NCBI RefSeq assembly: GCF_005280735.1
Contig: NZ_CP040078.1
Location: forward strand, 2,046,001 to 2,110,000
Source: Trinickia violacea
GTDB lineage: Bacteria > Pseudomonadota > Gammaproteobacteria > Burkholderiales > Burkholderiaceae
Reading direction: 5' to 3'
DNA: 64,000 bases
Part shown: positions 33,917 to 42,655 of the stretch, piece by piece
Numbering within the stretch: position 1 is the first letter of the stretch
Layout of the letters: each line of letters starts with the position of its first letter
Made by a program: the position numbers and the translations under genes
The notes under the pieces: model-generated
Database searches by the model: none
What the model saw: only the letters and a program-made list of their open reading frames with translations
Told to the model about the DNA's origin: nothing

Positions 33917-35326
33917 ATGACAAACCTGTTGAATTCGCTCAAGAGCGGTAACTGGCGTGCGTTGCTTGCATGCTTTCTGTACTTCGATACCGGTTTCACC
34001 GTGTGGGTGATGTTCGGGCCGCTCGCGCCGTTCATCCACAAGGACATTGCGATGACGCCGGCCGAGCAGGGCTTTCTCGTCGCCGTTCCGGTGCTCGGCG
34101 CGGCCATTCTGCGCGTGACGCTCGGCAATCTGTATCAGGCTTACGACGGTCGGCGCGTGGCGCTGTTCGGCGTATTGCTCTCGGCCGTGCCTTCGGTCGT
34201 GCTGCTGTTGTTGCCGGCTGCGCCGTCGTATACGTTGCTGCTCGTGCTGGGCGTGTTCCTCGGTGTCGGCGGCGCCAGCTTCGCGGTCGCGCTGCCGATG
34301 GCCGGCAGCAACTATCCGCCCAAGGTTCAGGGGCTCGTGCTCGGGCTCGCGGCAGCGGGGAACATCGGCGCGGTGCTCGACGGTTTCATGTTCCCGGGTC
34401 TCGCCGATCAATTCGGCTGGGCGAAAGCGGCGGGCGCGTCGCTGCCGCTGCTCGCACTCGCGGCGACGGCGCTGTTTTTCTGGGCGAAGGATCTCGGCGT
34501 CAAATCGGGCAACGCGCCACGTGCGCTAGGCAGTTTCTGCGTGACGTTGGCAGGGCTCGTCGCGCTCGTGCTCGCCGTGCATGCGGGCGTGTTCGGCGCG
34601 GGCAAGACCGGTGTGCTGCTGCTGCCGGTGCTCGGTGCGCTGCTCGCGATCGCCGTGTTGCCGCAGCGCTATCGCAGCGTGCTCGTCGAAGGGGATACCT
34701 GGGTTGTGATGCTCGTGTACAGCATCACGTTTGGCGGCTTTGTCGGGATGTCGTCGTATGTGACGACGCTTTTGATCTCGCTCTATCAGCTGCCGAAGCT
34801 CGAAGCGGGGCTCTTCATGTCCCTGCTGGCGTTCATCGGTGCGTTGGTGCGGCCGATCGGCGGCCTCATCGCCGACCGCATCTCCGGCGTGCGTGCGCTC
34901 GTGCTGCTGCTGGCCGGTATCTCCGCGTGCGACTTCGCGTTCGCCGCTTGGATGCCCCCGCTGCCCGCCGGGATCGCGCTGCTTGTCGTCACGTATCTGC
35001 TGTTCGGTCTCGGCAATGGCGCGACGTTCCAGCTCGTACCGCAGCGCTGGGCCGGCAAGACGGGCTTGATGTCGGGCATCGTCGGTGCGGCGGGCGGCAT
35101 CGGCGGGTTTTATCTGCCGGTGATCATGGGCATCGCGAAGGAAAGCACGGGCAGCTATCAGATGGGGTTTGCGACGTTCGGCGGATTGTCGGCGGTGGCG
35201 TTCGCTCTGGTTGTCGTGCATCGCACGCGCTGGCTCGAATGGGCGTTGCCGAAGGAAAGTCTCGCGGTCGTGGAAGCGCCGAATGCCATACCAGCCGCCG
35301 CATTGCGAGTGGATAGCGAGGCGTAG
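33917..35326 (+). CDS. NNP-family nitrate/nitrite transporter
   Basis: This is a 469-aa, 12-helix MFS transporter of the nitrate/nitrite porter group. Diagnostic parts are FDTGFTVWVMFGPLAPFIHK (about residues 24-43), the nitrate-signature-like GLGNGATFQLVPQR near residue 364 and GAAGGIGGFYLPVIMG near residue 393. It forms an operon with the PilJ-domain sensor under the sigma-54 promoter and leader, pointing to assimilatory nitrate uptake. No nitrate or nitrite reductase gene follows in the window. Confidence 0.88.
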   Translation: MTNLLNSLKSGNWRALLACFLYFDTGFTVWVMFGPLAPFIHKDIAMTPAEQGFLVAVPVLGAAILRVTLGNLYQAYDGRRVALFGVLLSAVPSVVLLLLPAAPSYTLLLVLGVFLGVGGASFAVALPMAGSNYPPKVQGLVLGLAAAGNIGAVLDGFMFPGLADQFGWAKAAGASLPLLALAATALFFWAKDLGVKSGNAPRALGSFCVTLAGLVALVLAVHAGVFGAGKTGVLLLPVLGALLAIAVLPQRYRSVLVEGDTWVVMLVYSITFGGFVGMSSYVTTLLISLYQLPKLEAGLFMSLLAFIGALVRPIGGLIADRISGVRALVLLLAGISACDFAFAAWMPPLPAGIALLVVTYLLFGLGNGATFQLVPQRWAGKTGLMSGIVGAAGGIGGFYLPVIMGIAKESTGSYQMGFATFGGLSAVAFALVVVHRTRWLEWALPKESLAVVEAPNAIPAAALRVDSEA

Positions 35327-35413
35327 TGGAAAGTGCGGGGCAGGGCGGGCGGGCCGTGCGACGGCCTTGCCCGCCGAGCGCTACACTGGCTTCTTTATCG
35401 TCGAGAAGCACCC

Positions 35414-35902
35414 ATGGTCACGATTCGAGAAGCGGCCTTTCCGGAACACGTCGAGGCAGTGCGCGCCATTTTCCGCGAATACGCCGAGAGCTTGGGCATC
35501 GACCTCCGCTTTCAGAACTTCGAAGAAGAGCTAGCGAACCTGCCGGGCAAATATTCTGCGCCAGACGGCCGGCTGCTGCTCGCGTGCGAGCAAGGACGTG
35601 AAATCGGGTGCGTGGCGATGCGTCCCATCGACTCGGCGACGTGCGAGATGAAGCGCCTTTATGTGCGTCCGCAGGGGAGAGGGCGCGGGCTTGGAAGGCG
35701 TCTTGCGGAATCGATCTGCGAGATTGCCAATGAATCGGGATATCGACGCATCAGACTGGACACCTTGCCAACGATGACAGAAGCGCAAGCGCTATACGCT
35801 GCGATGGGATTCCGACCGATACCGAGCTATGTGTTCAATCCCATATCAGGCACCCAGTACTTGGAATTGGATCTGGTGGCGTGGCGATCGAACCGAACGT
35901 AG
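35414..35902 (+). CDS. GNAT-family N-acetyltransferase
   Basis: The 162-aa protein starts at ATG 35414 (MVTIREAAFPEHVEAVRAIF). The acetyl-CoA-binding pattern is clear: MKRLYVRPQGRGRGLGRRLA (about residues 77-96), followed by GYRRIRLDTLP and ALYAAMGFRPI. The acetyl acceptor is unknown. It follows the transporter by 87 nt and may be expressed separately. Confidence 0.88.
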   Translation: MVTIREAAFPEHVEAVRAIFREYAESLGIDLRFQNFEEELANLPGKYSAPDGRLLLACEQGREIGCVAMRPIDSATCEMKRLYVRPQGRGRGLGRRLAESICEIANESGYRRIRLDTLPTMTEAQALYAAMGFRPIPSYVFNPISGTQYLELDLVAWRSNRT

Positions 35903-35932
35903 AGGGCTCGCGGCAAGCAGGATCGCACACGA

Positions 35933-36607
35933 TCAAGCCACCAGGATCCCCAAGTCGTTCGCAAGCAGCGCCGCCTGCGCGTAGGAAATCGTCGCGCGCT
36001 TGAAAATCGGCGCAGTCCGGATTTTGAGCGTGCCGAGTTCCACTTCGCGTAGATCGGCTCCATCGAATCTCGCGTCCACCAAGTGCGCTTCGCGCAGGCT
36101 CCCGCCTTCGAAAACCACCTCGCGGAAATCGCAACCGCTCAAATCCGCGCCCGAGAAATCGAGCTTCACGAGCCGCTGCTTCCGGAACGAAAAGCCCCGC
36201 ATATCGGCGCCGACCAAGAGCGAATCGGAGAACTCGAGGCCCAACGCGGATATCCCGGTAAACACGGCCCCTGTCAGCTTCACCCCTTCGAACATCGACG
36301 ACGCCAGCTTCGCGCGCGCCCACGACGAGTTGTTGAAATCGGAATCTTTGAACCGTGCGTCGGTGAGGTGCGCGGCGCCGAAGTCGATGCTGCGGGCCTT
36401 GCAGCCCAGCCAGCGGGTGTTGTCGAGCTTGGCTCGCCGAAAGGACGTTTCCGCCGCCGAGCATCGCAAGAACGTGCAATCGCGCAAGGTCAGGTCGGAC
36501 AAATCCTCGCCGTCGAAAACGCAGCCCTCGAATTCGATCGGAGCGGGGCTCTCGTCGAGCAATGCAACGAGGTCGGCGCGGTTCAAAGTTTGATCGGTGA
36601 TAGGCAT
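35933..36607 (-). CDS. Pentapeptide-repeat protein, Qnr/McbG-like
   Basis: The protein is 224 aa from ATG 36607; ATG 36640 and a start at 36718 are in frame but leave no room for the divergent tetR promoter. Much of it consists of A(D/N)LXX-type repeats forming a right-handed beta-helix, for example FDGEDLSDLTLRDCTFLRCS and LDFSGADLSGCDFREVVFEG. Some such proteins mimic DNA and protect gyrase; this activity cannot be inferred here. The divergent TetR-family gene with an operator between suggests it is the regulated partner. Confidence 0.82.
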   Translation of the reverse strand: MPITDQTLNRADLVALLDESPAPIEFEGCVFDGEDLSDLTLRDCTFLRCSAAETSFRRAKLDNTRWLGCKARSIDFGAAHLTDARFKDSDFNNSSWARAKLASSMFEGVKLTGAVFTGISALGLEFSDSLLVGADMRGFSFRKQRLVKLDFSGADLSGCDFREVVFEGGSLREAHLVDARFDGADLREVELGTLKIRTAPIFKRATISYAQAALLANDLGILVA

Positions 36608-36652
36608 AGGGTCGGTTCGTGAGCGAGAAAACAAAAACATGATGCTTCGCGT

Positions 36653-36681
36653 TTGCGGTCCGGAAGAGGCGAAATTATAAT
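36653..36681 (+). promoter_or_regulatory. Sigma-70 promoter for the tetR-family gene
   Basis: A -35 TTGCGG at 36653-36658 and a perfect -10 TATAAT at 36676-36681 are 17 nt apart. Transcription would start near the palindrome at 36692. Confidence 0.75.
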
Positions 36682-36691
36682 CCGAAACATT

Positions 36692-36703
36692 CCATCCGGA
36701 TGG
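36692..36703. promoter_or_regulatory. Palindrome CCATCCGGATGG, likely TetR-family operator
   Basis: This perfect 12-bp palindrome covers the probable transcription start, 9 nt before the tetR-family start codon. It fits autorepression and perhaps control of the divergent pentapeptide gene. Confidence 0.7.
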
Positions 36704-36711
36704 TTTGATCC

Positions 36712-37275
36712 ATGACAAACGCTCACCGCCGACAAAAGCAGCCCGAGCTTGTGCGTAAGGAACTGCTCGCCGTCACGCTGCAAATCCTCGTCGACGAAGG
36801 CCCCCATGCTGTCACGCTCGACGCGGTCTCCAGGCGGGCCGGCGTCACCAAAGGCGGGCTGCAGCATCACTTTCGCAGCAAGCAAGCGTTGCTCGACGCG
36901 CTCTGCGATCAGGTTCTCGACGACTTCCAGACCCGCTATGAGCTGGCGCTGCTTGCCGAGCCCGATACGCCCGGCAAGCACGCGCGCGCTTACGTGCGGC
37001 TCGGCTTCGACAGCGGCAACGATCCGGAGCAAGTTCGCATGCAGCGTGCGATCGCGTCGCTCGCGCTGACTTGGCCGCCATGCCGCGAGCGCTGGAGCGA
37101 ATTCGTCCAAGCCGCGATCAAGGCGGACGGGCCGGGCAAGGACGCCGCAAACCGTCTGCTGCTTTGCCGGCTGGCGTCGGACGGGTTCTGGTATTCGCAG
37201 ATGCTCGATACCTACGCGATCGGCAAGACTCGCAAGAAAGCGCTGTTGAACGCGCTATTGGCTCTTTGCGAATAG
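36712..37275 (+). CDS. TetR-family transcriptional regulator
   Basis: This is a 187-aa regulator. The helix-turn-helix is VTLDAVSRRAGVTKGGLQHH (about residues 36-55) followed by FRSKQALLDAL. The C-terminal effector domain is of the TetR_C type with LALTWPPCRERWSEFV. It begins 9 nt after the palindromic operator. It diverges from the pentapeptide-repeat gene. Confidence 0.9.
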   Translation: MTNAHRRQKQPELVRKELLAVTLQILVDEGPHAVTLDAVSRRAGVTKGGLQHHFRSKQALLDALCDQVLDDFQTRYELALLAEPDTPGKHARAYVRLGFDSGNDPEQVRMQRAIASLALTWPPCRERWSEFVQAAIKADGPGKDAANRLLLCRLASDGFWYSQMLDTYAIGKTRKKALLNALLALCE

Positions 37276-37348
37276 TGACGCAGCGCCGCGAGCGAGCCGC
37301 GTTGCGCTTAGAATCGAGCTATCGATCCAACCGCTGGCGGAGCAACAG

Positions 37349-38026
37349 ATGCGCATTCTGGTCATCGAAGACGAGCCGAAGACAGGGGCCTACCTCAAGA
37401 AAGGTCTGGAAGAATCGGGCTATCACGTCGATGTGGCGACCGACGGCGCCGAAGGCCTGATCCTCGCGCAGGAGGAGAATTACGACGTCATCGTCCTCGA
37501 CGTCATGCTGCCCACGATGGACGGCTGGGCAGTGCTCAAGACGTTGCGCGCGACCCGCACGACTCCGGTGCTGTTCCTGACCGCCCGCGACGACGTGGCC
37601 GACCGCGTGCACGGCCTCGAACTCGGCGCCGACGATTACCTTGTCAAGCCGTTTGCCTTCGTCGAACTGCTCGCCCGGGTACGCACGCTTGCGCGCCGCG
37701 GACCGCCGAGAGAAAGCGAGCTGCTCAAAGTGGGGGATCTCGAGATCGACGTCAACCGGCGGCGCGTGCGGCGCGGCTCGACGCGCATCGATCTCACGCC
37801 GCGCGAATTCGCGTTGCTGCAACTGCTCGTGCGCCGTCAAGGCGAGGTGCTGAGCCGCACGCAGATCGCGTCCTACGTCTGGGACATGAATTTCGACAGC
37901 GACACCAATGTGGTCGAAGTGGCGATCCGCCGCTTGCGCGCGAAGATCGACGACGATTATCCGGTCAAGCTGATTCAGACGGTGCGAGGCGTTGGCTACG
38001 TGATCGAAGCCAAAGAGGCCGATTGA
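37349..38026 (+). CDS. OmpR/PhoB-family response regulator, CusR/IrlR-like
   Basis: The 225-aa regulator has a receiver with acidic pocket EDE (7-9), phospho-acceptor D51 in VLDVMLP, TARDD and Lys in YLVKPF. The C-terminal winged helix has LTPREFALLQLLVRRQGEVL and the wing VRGVGYVIE. It resembles heavy-metal regulators such as CusR, CopR and IrlR. The kinase gene overlaps its stop by 1 nt. Confidence 0.93.
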   Translation: MRILVIEDEPKTGAYLKKGLEESGYHVDVATDGAEGLILAQEENYDVIVLDVMLPTMDGWAVLKTLRATRTTPVLFLTARDDVADRVHGLELGADDYLVKPFAFVELLARVRTLARRGPPRESELLKVGDLEIDVNRRRVRRGSTRIDLTPREFALLQLLVRRQGEVLSRTQIASYVWDMNFDSDTNVVEVAIRRLRAKIDDDYPVKLIQTVRGVGYVIEAKEAD

Positions 38027-39438
38027 TGGCGTCGCGCTCGCTGACCGCCACGCTCGCACTGGCCTTCGCCGGCACGACGCTGGCCGTGTTCGCGCTCGTG
38101 GGCAGCGTGCTATACTTCGCGCTGGACCGTGAGGTCAAGCAGCAGGACGATCTCGACATCGTGCTGATCTCGCGCCATACGCGGCGCCTCGCAGAAGAGC
38201 TCGGCACGCTCGACGATTTGCGCGATCACGCTGATCGCCTGACGAGCCAGGTGCTCGGCAACACGGCACTCTCGATGCAGATACGCGACGCCGACCGGCG
38301 CGTGCTCGTCGATCACAACACCGAGAGCATCGCCGATCCTTCGACGCCTTCGCCCGCGCTGTCGCGGCGCGTCGGCGCCACGCAGCGGATCACGGAAAGC
38401 GACATCCTAGAGTGGCACACGTCCCAGGGCGTGCCGGTGCGCGGCCTCGCCACCGACGCCGTGCTGCGCGACGGCACGCCGGTCACGCTGATCATCGCGC
38501 GCAACATGACCGACCGCTGGCTGCTGCTCGACTACTATCGCGACCGGCTCTACTGGGTGGGATTCGCCGGCGTGCTGCTCGCGTTCCTGATGAGCTGGAT
38601 GCTCGTGCGCGAATCGTTGCGGCCGCTGCGCGAGATCGCGAGAAAGGCGGGGACCGTGACTGTCGATCGGCTCAGCACACGCATCGAAGCCGACGACGTG
38701 CCGAGCGAGCTCGAGGCGCTGGTCGCCTCGCTGAACCGGATGCTCAACCGGTTGCATGACGGTTTTCAGCGCCTCTCGCAATACACGGCGGATCTCGCGC
38801 ACGATATGCGCACGCCGCTCGGCAACCTGCGCGGCGCGACGGAAGTCGTGCTCGCGCGGCCGCGCTCCGTCGATGAATATCAGGCGGCGCTCGCGTCGAA
38901 CCTCGAAGAGTGCGACCGCATTTCGCGCATGATCGAGAGCGTGCTGTTTCTCGCGCGGGCGGAGCATCCGCAGTTTGCGGCGCGGCTCGGCGAGCTCGAT
39001 GTGGCGAAGGAGCTGGCGCATATCGCCGACTACTTCGAAGGGCTTGCCGACGACGCCGGCGTGCAGTTGCGCGTGACGGGCGGCGCGCGGCTTCGCGCCG
39101 ATGCGGAGCTGTTCCGGCGCGCGGTCAGCAATTTGCTCGCGAATGCGCTGCGTTATACGCCGCGCGGCGGCGACATCACGCTGGTGGTCGAAGAGGCGCC
39201 GGATGCCGTGCGCGTGACGGTCGCCAATCAAGGCACGCCGATCCCGCCTGAGTTGCTGGAGCGCATTTTCGACCGCTTCTATCGCGTCGATCCGTCGCGC
39301 AAGCTCGAGGCGAATTCGGCTGGGTCGACGGGGCTCGGGCTTGCGATCGTGCGGACCATCATGGAGCTGCATTGCGGCCGTGCGCATGCCGAGAGCGATG
39401 CGGTAAGCACGCGGTTCATTCTGACGTTTCCGCGCTAG
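38026..39438 (+). CDS. Heavy-metal-type sensor histidine kinase, CusS/IrlS-like
   Basis: The 470-aa kinase starts at ATG 38026; an in-frame TTG one codon earlier is less likely. Two membrane segments (about 8-33 and 174-194) flank a 140-residue periplasmic domain. A HAMP linker and HisKA with LAHDMRTPLGNLRGATEVV (phospho-His) follow, then HATPase motifs NLLANALRY and GSTGLGLAIV. No cargo gene is directly adjacent; an RND efflux operon lies 3.4 kb downstream on the other strand beyond the T6SS cargo module. Confidence 0.92.
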   Translation: MASRSLTATLALAFAGTTLAVFALVGSVLYFALDREVKQQDDLDIVLISRHTRRLAEELGTLDDLRDHADRLTSQVLGNTALSMQIRDADRRVLVDHNTESIADPSTPSPALSRRVGATQRITESDILEWHTSQGVPVRGLATDAVLRDGTPVTLIIARNMTDRWLLLDYYRDRLYWVGFAGVLLAFLMSWMLVRESLRPLREIARKAGTVTVDRLSTRIEADDVPSELEALVASLNRMLNRLHDGFQRLSQYTADLAHDMRTPLGNLRGATEVVLARPRSVDEYQAALASNLEECDRISRMIESVLFLARAEHPQFAARLGELDVAKELAHIADYFEGLADDAGVQLRVTGGARLRADAELFRRAVSNLLANALRYTPRGGDITLVVEEAPDAVRVTVANQGTPIPPELLERIFDRFYRVDPSRKLEANSAGSTGLGLAIVRTIMELHCGRAHAESDAVSTRFILTFPR

Positions 39439-39672
39439 CTGCCCCGAAACTTCCTTAGCCGGAGCGACCTGCAATCGACACGAGCAGATTGTCAATTAAT
39501 TTAACAATCATCAGTTGTCCGATTGAAGTTTGGTATAGTCGAAGCTTGATAGATGGAAGCGAATATTTGATGCGTTTCGCATAACTTATTGATGATGTCG
39601 CGCGTTCAGGCAATCGGCATTCATCAAACCATCGTTTGTTGGAATCAACAATCATCGCTAGGAGCTTTGGCT
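39439..39672. other. AT-rich promoter region before the T6SS cargo module
   Basis: This 234-nt gap is AT-rich compared with the kinase gene before it. It should hold the promoter of the PAAR-like gene. I could not assign boxes firmly. The sharp composition change marks the left edge of the cargo module. Confidence 0.4.
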
Positions 39673-40365
39673 ATGCCACGCATTGCAGAAGAAAAAGACG
39701 TTCAGCCCGATTCCGTTACCAAATTGAAGCATTTGTTTGCGACCATCGGGGCGCTGACAGAGTATGGCGGCCGCATCACGAAAGCGACAAGTGGCTTGAC
39801 GGTTGCAGGCCTCACCGTTGCGCGCGTTGGTGACGTGGTGACCTATGAAGATGGCAGCGAAGCCGCCATTACTGACGGGGCGGGCGAATACGCTGTCGAT
39901 AACGGCAAGTCCATCGCTCTGGTCGGGAGTGGTCTCAGCAACGGCGATCGAATCGTGGAGACTCTTCAGAATTCCTGGGGGATCGATGTATCTGACGCCA
40001 CGGGCGTCAAAGGGCTTTTCGATCCGGCATATTTGCCGCCGCCGGCGCCGCCGCGCTACCGGTTGGCGGTACGCGGCGCGACTACCGCGCGCGGGGGCGT
40101 CTTGCGCGAGCCGTCGGGCACATGGGAGGTAAGCGTTGCCTTGGGTAAGGCGGCTGTCATCGGTGACCTGATTCACTACCCGGACGGCACAACCGCCCGG
40201 ATCGTAAGTGGACTGGGTCTGGCTGACAATCATGATTACGTCCCGAAGGCGTTCGTCGGTAGTGAACTGGACAACGGCGACACCATCACCGATAGCCCCG
40301 AGCGGGACGGCACGGCCTCATCCACCGTGTTCGTTGTCGTGAAGCGTTCGACCGTGAGCGACTGA
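39673..40365 (+). CDS. Tandem PAAR-like protein lacking canonical zinc ligands
   Basis: The protein is 230 aa from ATG 39673, which follows CTAGGAG. Two PAAR-like units are visible. The first reads GALTEYGGRITKATSGLTVA, VARVGDVVTY and IALVGSGLSNGDRI. The second reads GATTARGGVLREPSGTWEVS and AFVGSELDNGDTITD. The usual HGG and Cys positions are Tyr-Gly-Gly and Arg-Gly-Gly here, so metal binding looks lost. It could act as a spike-tip adaptor for the module. It is first of four tightly packed genes. Confidence 0.78.
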   Translation: MPRIAEEKDVQPDSVTKLKHLFATIGALTEYGGRITKATSGLTVAGLTVARVGDVVTYEDGSEAAITDGAGEYAVDNGKSIALVGSGLSNGDRIVETLQNSWGIDVSDATGVKGLFDPAYLPPPAPPRYRLAVRGATTARGGVLREPSGTWEVSVALGKAAVIGDLIHYPDGTTARIVSGLGLADNHDYVPKAFVGSELDNGDTITDSPERDGTASSTVFVVVKRSTVSD

Positions 40366-40378
40366 TGCGGAGGAACGT

Positions 40379-40939
40379 ATGATTCGCTATTTCCTCGCGC
40401 GGGGCGACCGCGCCGGAAGCGCGGTGATTACCGAAGGTCTCGACAGTGTGACCTGTTCGAACCCGCCTCCAAGGGTGAATATCGCCACGCTTTGCATGAA
40501 AACCTATTGCACAGCCTGCAGGCAAGAGGGGTTCATCGCGCCGAAAGGGCCGCGCTGGCCCGGCACGGGACCAAACGGCATGCCCTGGGCACTGAGCGGT
40601 GATATCAACGTCTGCCGATGCAATCCGCCCCCGATCTTCTATGCCGAGCGTGGCATGTCGATGACGTTTACTGCCGAGGAGGCAGCTGCACTGGTCGCTC
40701 CTTACGCCAGTTCACGGCGGCCGGCGACAGAGGACGCAGACGAGGATCTCGAGCATTATTTCGAGATTGTCGACGCAAAAACCGAGGCTCCTATCGAAGG
40801 GATGACCTATAAGCTATCCAGCAGCGGTCAATCTCTCGTCTACGACGCGACGTTATCCGGCGGGAGAACGCGCGCGTTCTCGATGAAGGAACATCCGAAT
40901 CTGGCCTTCGTGGCGTGGCGTGAAGGGGATGTGCGATGA
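40379..40939 (+). CDS. PAAR-domain spike-tip protein with C-terminal extension
   Basis: The protein is 186 aa. The N-terminal 95 residues form a Cys-containing PAAR domain: RYFLARGDRAGSAVITEG, then LCMKTYCTACRQEGFIAPKG and ALSGDINVCRCNPPPIFYAE. It would cap VgrG and carry cargo. The C-terminal part (about residues 122-186, YFEIVDAKTEAPIEGMTYKL onward) looks like a small beta-sandwich and may hold the cargo. It overlaps the hydrolase gene by 4 nt (ATGA), strongly linking the two products. Confidence 0.85.
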   Translation: MIRYFLARGDRAGSAVITEGLDSVTCSNPPPRVNIATLCMKTYCTACRQEGFIAPKGPRWPGTGPNGMPWALSGDINVCRCNPPPIFYAERGMSMTFTAEEAAALVAPYASSRRPATEDADEDLEHYFEIVDAKTEAPIEGMTYKLSSSGQSLVYDATLSGGRTRAFSMKEHPNLAFVAWREGDVR

Positions 40940-41550
40940 GCGGCGCAATCAGCCAAGACGTACGATTGCTTGCCGCGATCGCTTACGGGGAAGCATCCAC
41001 GGCGAACGACCCGCAGGAGATCGGGGGTATTGCGTTTGCAGTGGCAAATCGGTGTCGAGCATGGGGTGGAAAGGCACTATCCGAGTTGCGCGATGCAGAC
41101 CCGAACTATTCATATGCATGGGATGGCTCCAACGCTAGGTTTAACAAATTGATGCGCACCCCTGATAGTGAAATTGGGCTGAATCCGGGGATGAAGCTGG
41201 CTGTCGATTGGGCCCAGAAGGCATTGGCTGGCGATGGGCCGGATCCGTCGAACGGTGCATTTTGGTGGGACGGACTCGACTTCAAGACCAATTATGCGAA
41301 CCATCCCAAGGTGCGCGATGGGTTCGAATGGGGCTCCGCATCCGACAACATTTTCGGCGTGCTGGAGAAACGGCGCGAAGTCATTGTTCGATGGAAGGTC
41401 CGTAACAAGAAGACAGGGAAAATCGTCGATGGCGGTGAACGTGGCCGCTACAATTCGGTATGGGTTTCGACGGCCGCGCACGGTAGTACAGTATTTTGGC
41501 TGCACAACCCTGATTACCTGAAAGCCAGTGGAGGAAAGGCATACCGATGA
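40936..41550 (+). CDS. Putative T6SS effector, SleB-like cell-wall hydrolase
   Basis: The 204-aa protein has no signal peptide. Its N-terminus LLAAIAYGEASTANDPQEIG (about residues 11-30) followed by GIAFAVANRCRAWGGK matches the SleB/CwlJ hydrolase pattern, in which a Glu in YGEA acts on peptidoglycan. ARFNKLMRTPD and GAFWWDGLDF also fit such folds. The C-terminal 60 residues are a separate beta-rich region. A 4-nt overlap with the PAAR gene before it and an exported protein after it make a secreted effector likely. The exact bond cleaved is unknown. Confidence 0.75.
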   Translation: MSGAISQDVRLLAAIAYGEASTANDPQEIGGIAFAVANRCRAWGGKALSELRDADPNYSYAWDGSNARFNKLMRTPDSEIGLNPGMKLAVDWAQKALAGDGPDPSNGAFWWDGLDFKTNYANHPKVRDGFEWGSASDNIFGVLEKRREVIVRWKVRNKKTGKIVDGGERGRYNSVWVSTAAHGSTVFWLHNPDYLKASGGKAYR

Positions 41551-42260
41551 AATCCGCAGTGATGCTGATGGCGGCATTGACCGCCCTATCGAGCAGTGCA
41601 AATGCCGCCCGATCTTACGACAGCTACGACGCGTTCTACGCCGCCCGGCCGGGTGCGGTGTTCGGTAACCCGATCAAGCAACCTGCCGGGCCTCTCCATC
41701 TCTATTCAGATTCCGGTGAGCAGGGTAGTTATACGGAGCTGCGATCCACTCTGGACAGTAAGATTGTGCGAATCGAGGTTGCAGAGAATCGCATAACGAT
41801 CAACGGCAAAACCTACCGCTTCGCGCACGCAACGACGTTTCCGAATGAGCATGTAATAGACATTTATCCGGGCAACGCTAACGTGTTTCTTACAGCAGGA
41901 ACGAACAGTCGTCCTCCTCTTCTGTGTGTGGAAGGGTACGGCAGTGGTTCCGGAGAAGCTGACCGACACCAGCAAATATTTCTTTTGGTGAACCCTCTAG
42001 CTAGCAAGCCGACGTTTCTACATCTACCAAGTTTGCTTTCGTCATGTCGGGCCGTAGTGGCGACGAAGGACGGCAAGCTTGCCTTTCCGAAGAACAGTTA
42101 CGTGTTCGATGATGCACAAGAATCCCGCATTGGCTTGCTAGTGTCGTACTACTCGTTTGAGAATCAGCACTTTGTCTCTGTCCCGGCTCCAAACCAACTC
42201 CGGCTTAGATTTACGCATCCAGAGATCCCGTTTCAATTTTCGGTTCAGGACGAGGACTAA
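41547..42260 (+). CDS. Putative periplasmic immunity protein
   Basis: The 237-aa protein begins with a clear signal peptide, MKSAVMLMAALTALSSSANA, with cleavage after ANA. The mature part is unknown and beta-rich (EVAENRITINGKTYRFAHAT). It overlaps the hydrolase gene by 4 nt. Export to the periplasm, where a cell-wall hydrolase delivered by sister cells would act, is the expected place for its immunity protein. GC is clearly lower than in the flanking genes. Confidence 0.72.
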   Translation: MKSAVMLMAALTALSSSANAARSYDSYDAFYAARPGAVFGNPIKQPAGPLHLYSDSGEQGSYTELRSTLDSKIVRIEVAENRITINGKTYRFAHATTFPNEHVIDIYPGNANVFLTAGTNSRPPLLCVEGYGSGSGEADRHQQIFLLVNPLASKPTFLHLPSLLSSCRAVVATKDGKLAFPKNSYVFDDAQESRIGLLVSYYSFENQHFVSVPAPNQLRLRFTHPEIPFQFSVQDED

Positions 42261-42457
42261 GCGGCCGACCATCATCGCTCACGTCGGCTTGCTTCCAGAG
42301 CCGGTGCTGGGCTACCGGTCTGAGGTCCGTCAGTTGCAGTTATTTCGAGCGGGAAACCGCGTCGATTGCAAGTCCAACTGATTTCAAATGCAAGTCGTTA
42401 CAGCTACCTTCCTCGGAGAGCATCCATCGGATTCTATCCGCTGATGTTGGCAGCCTG

Positions 42458-42655
42458 ATGGTTGCGGCAGATGAGGCGATGGTTTGCACCAACGGAATCC
42501 AAGCTTTGCAGGCCGTGCATTCCTGGGCTTTACGGCATGGCTTGGCACTGCCGCGCGAAGTGGAGCTTGTCATGTTGTACCTTCCTGAGATCCTGCAACC
42601 GAACCCGTATCGGCGCGTTTATGCAGAACGCGCACGCTTGGGGGCTCATGCATGA
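42458..42655 (+). CDS. Hypothetical 65-aa protein
   Basis: I do not recognise it. ATG 42458 lacks a strong ribosome site, and the frame stays open further upstream, so the start is uncertain. The helical ALQAVHSWALRHGLALPREV and YLPEILQPNPYRRVYAERAR segments look protein-like. Its stop overlaps the next start by 4 nt (ATGA), which supports a real gene. A short frame at 42388 (MQVVTATFLGEHPSDSIR) just upstream could be a separate peptide or the front of the same gene after a frameshift. Confidence 0.45.
   Translation: MVAADEAMVCTNGIQALQAVHSWALRHGLALPREVELVMLYLPEILQPNPYRRVYAERARLGAHA

Noticed and set aside
42340..42573. 77-aa minus-strand frame
   Set aside because: It has no ribosome site or domain and is antisense to the better-supported small gene at 42458-42655.
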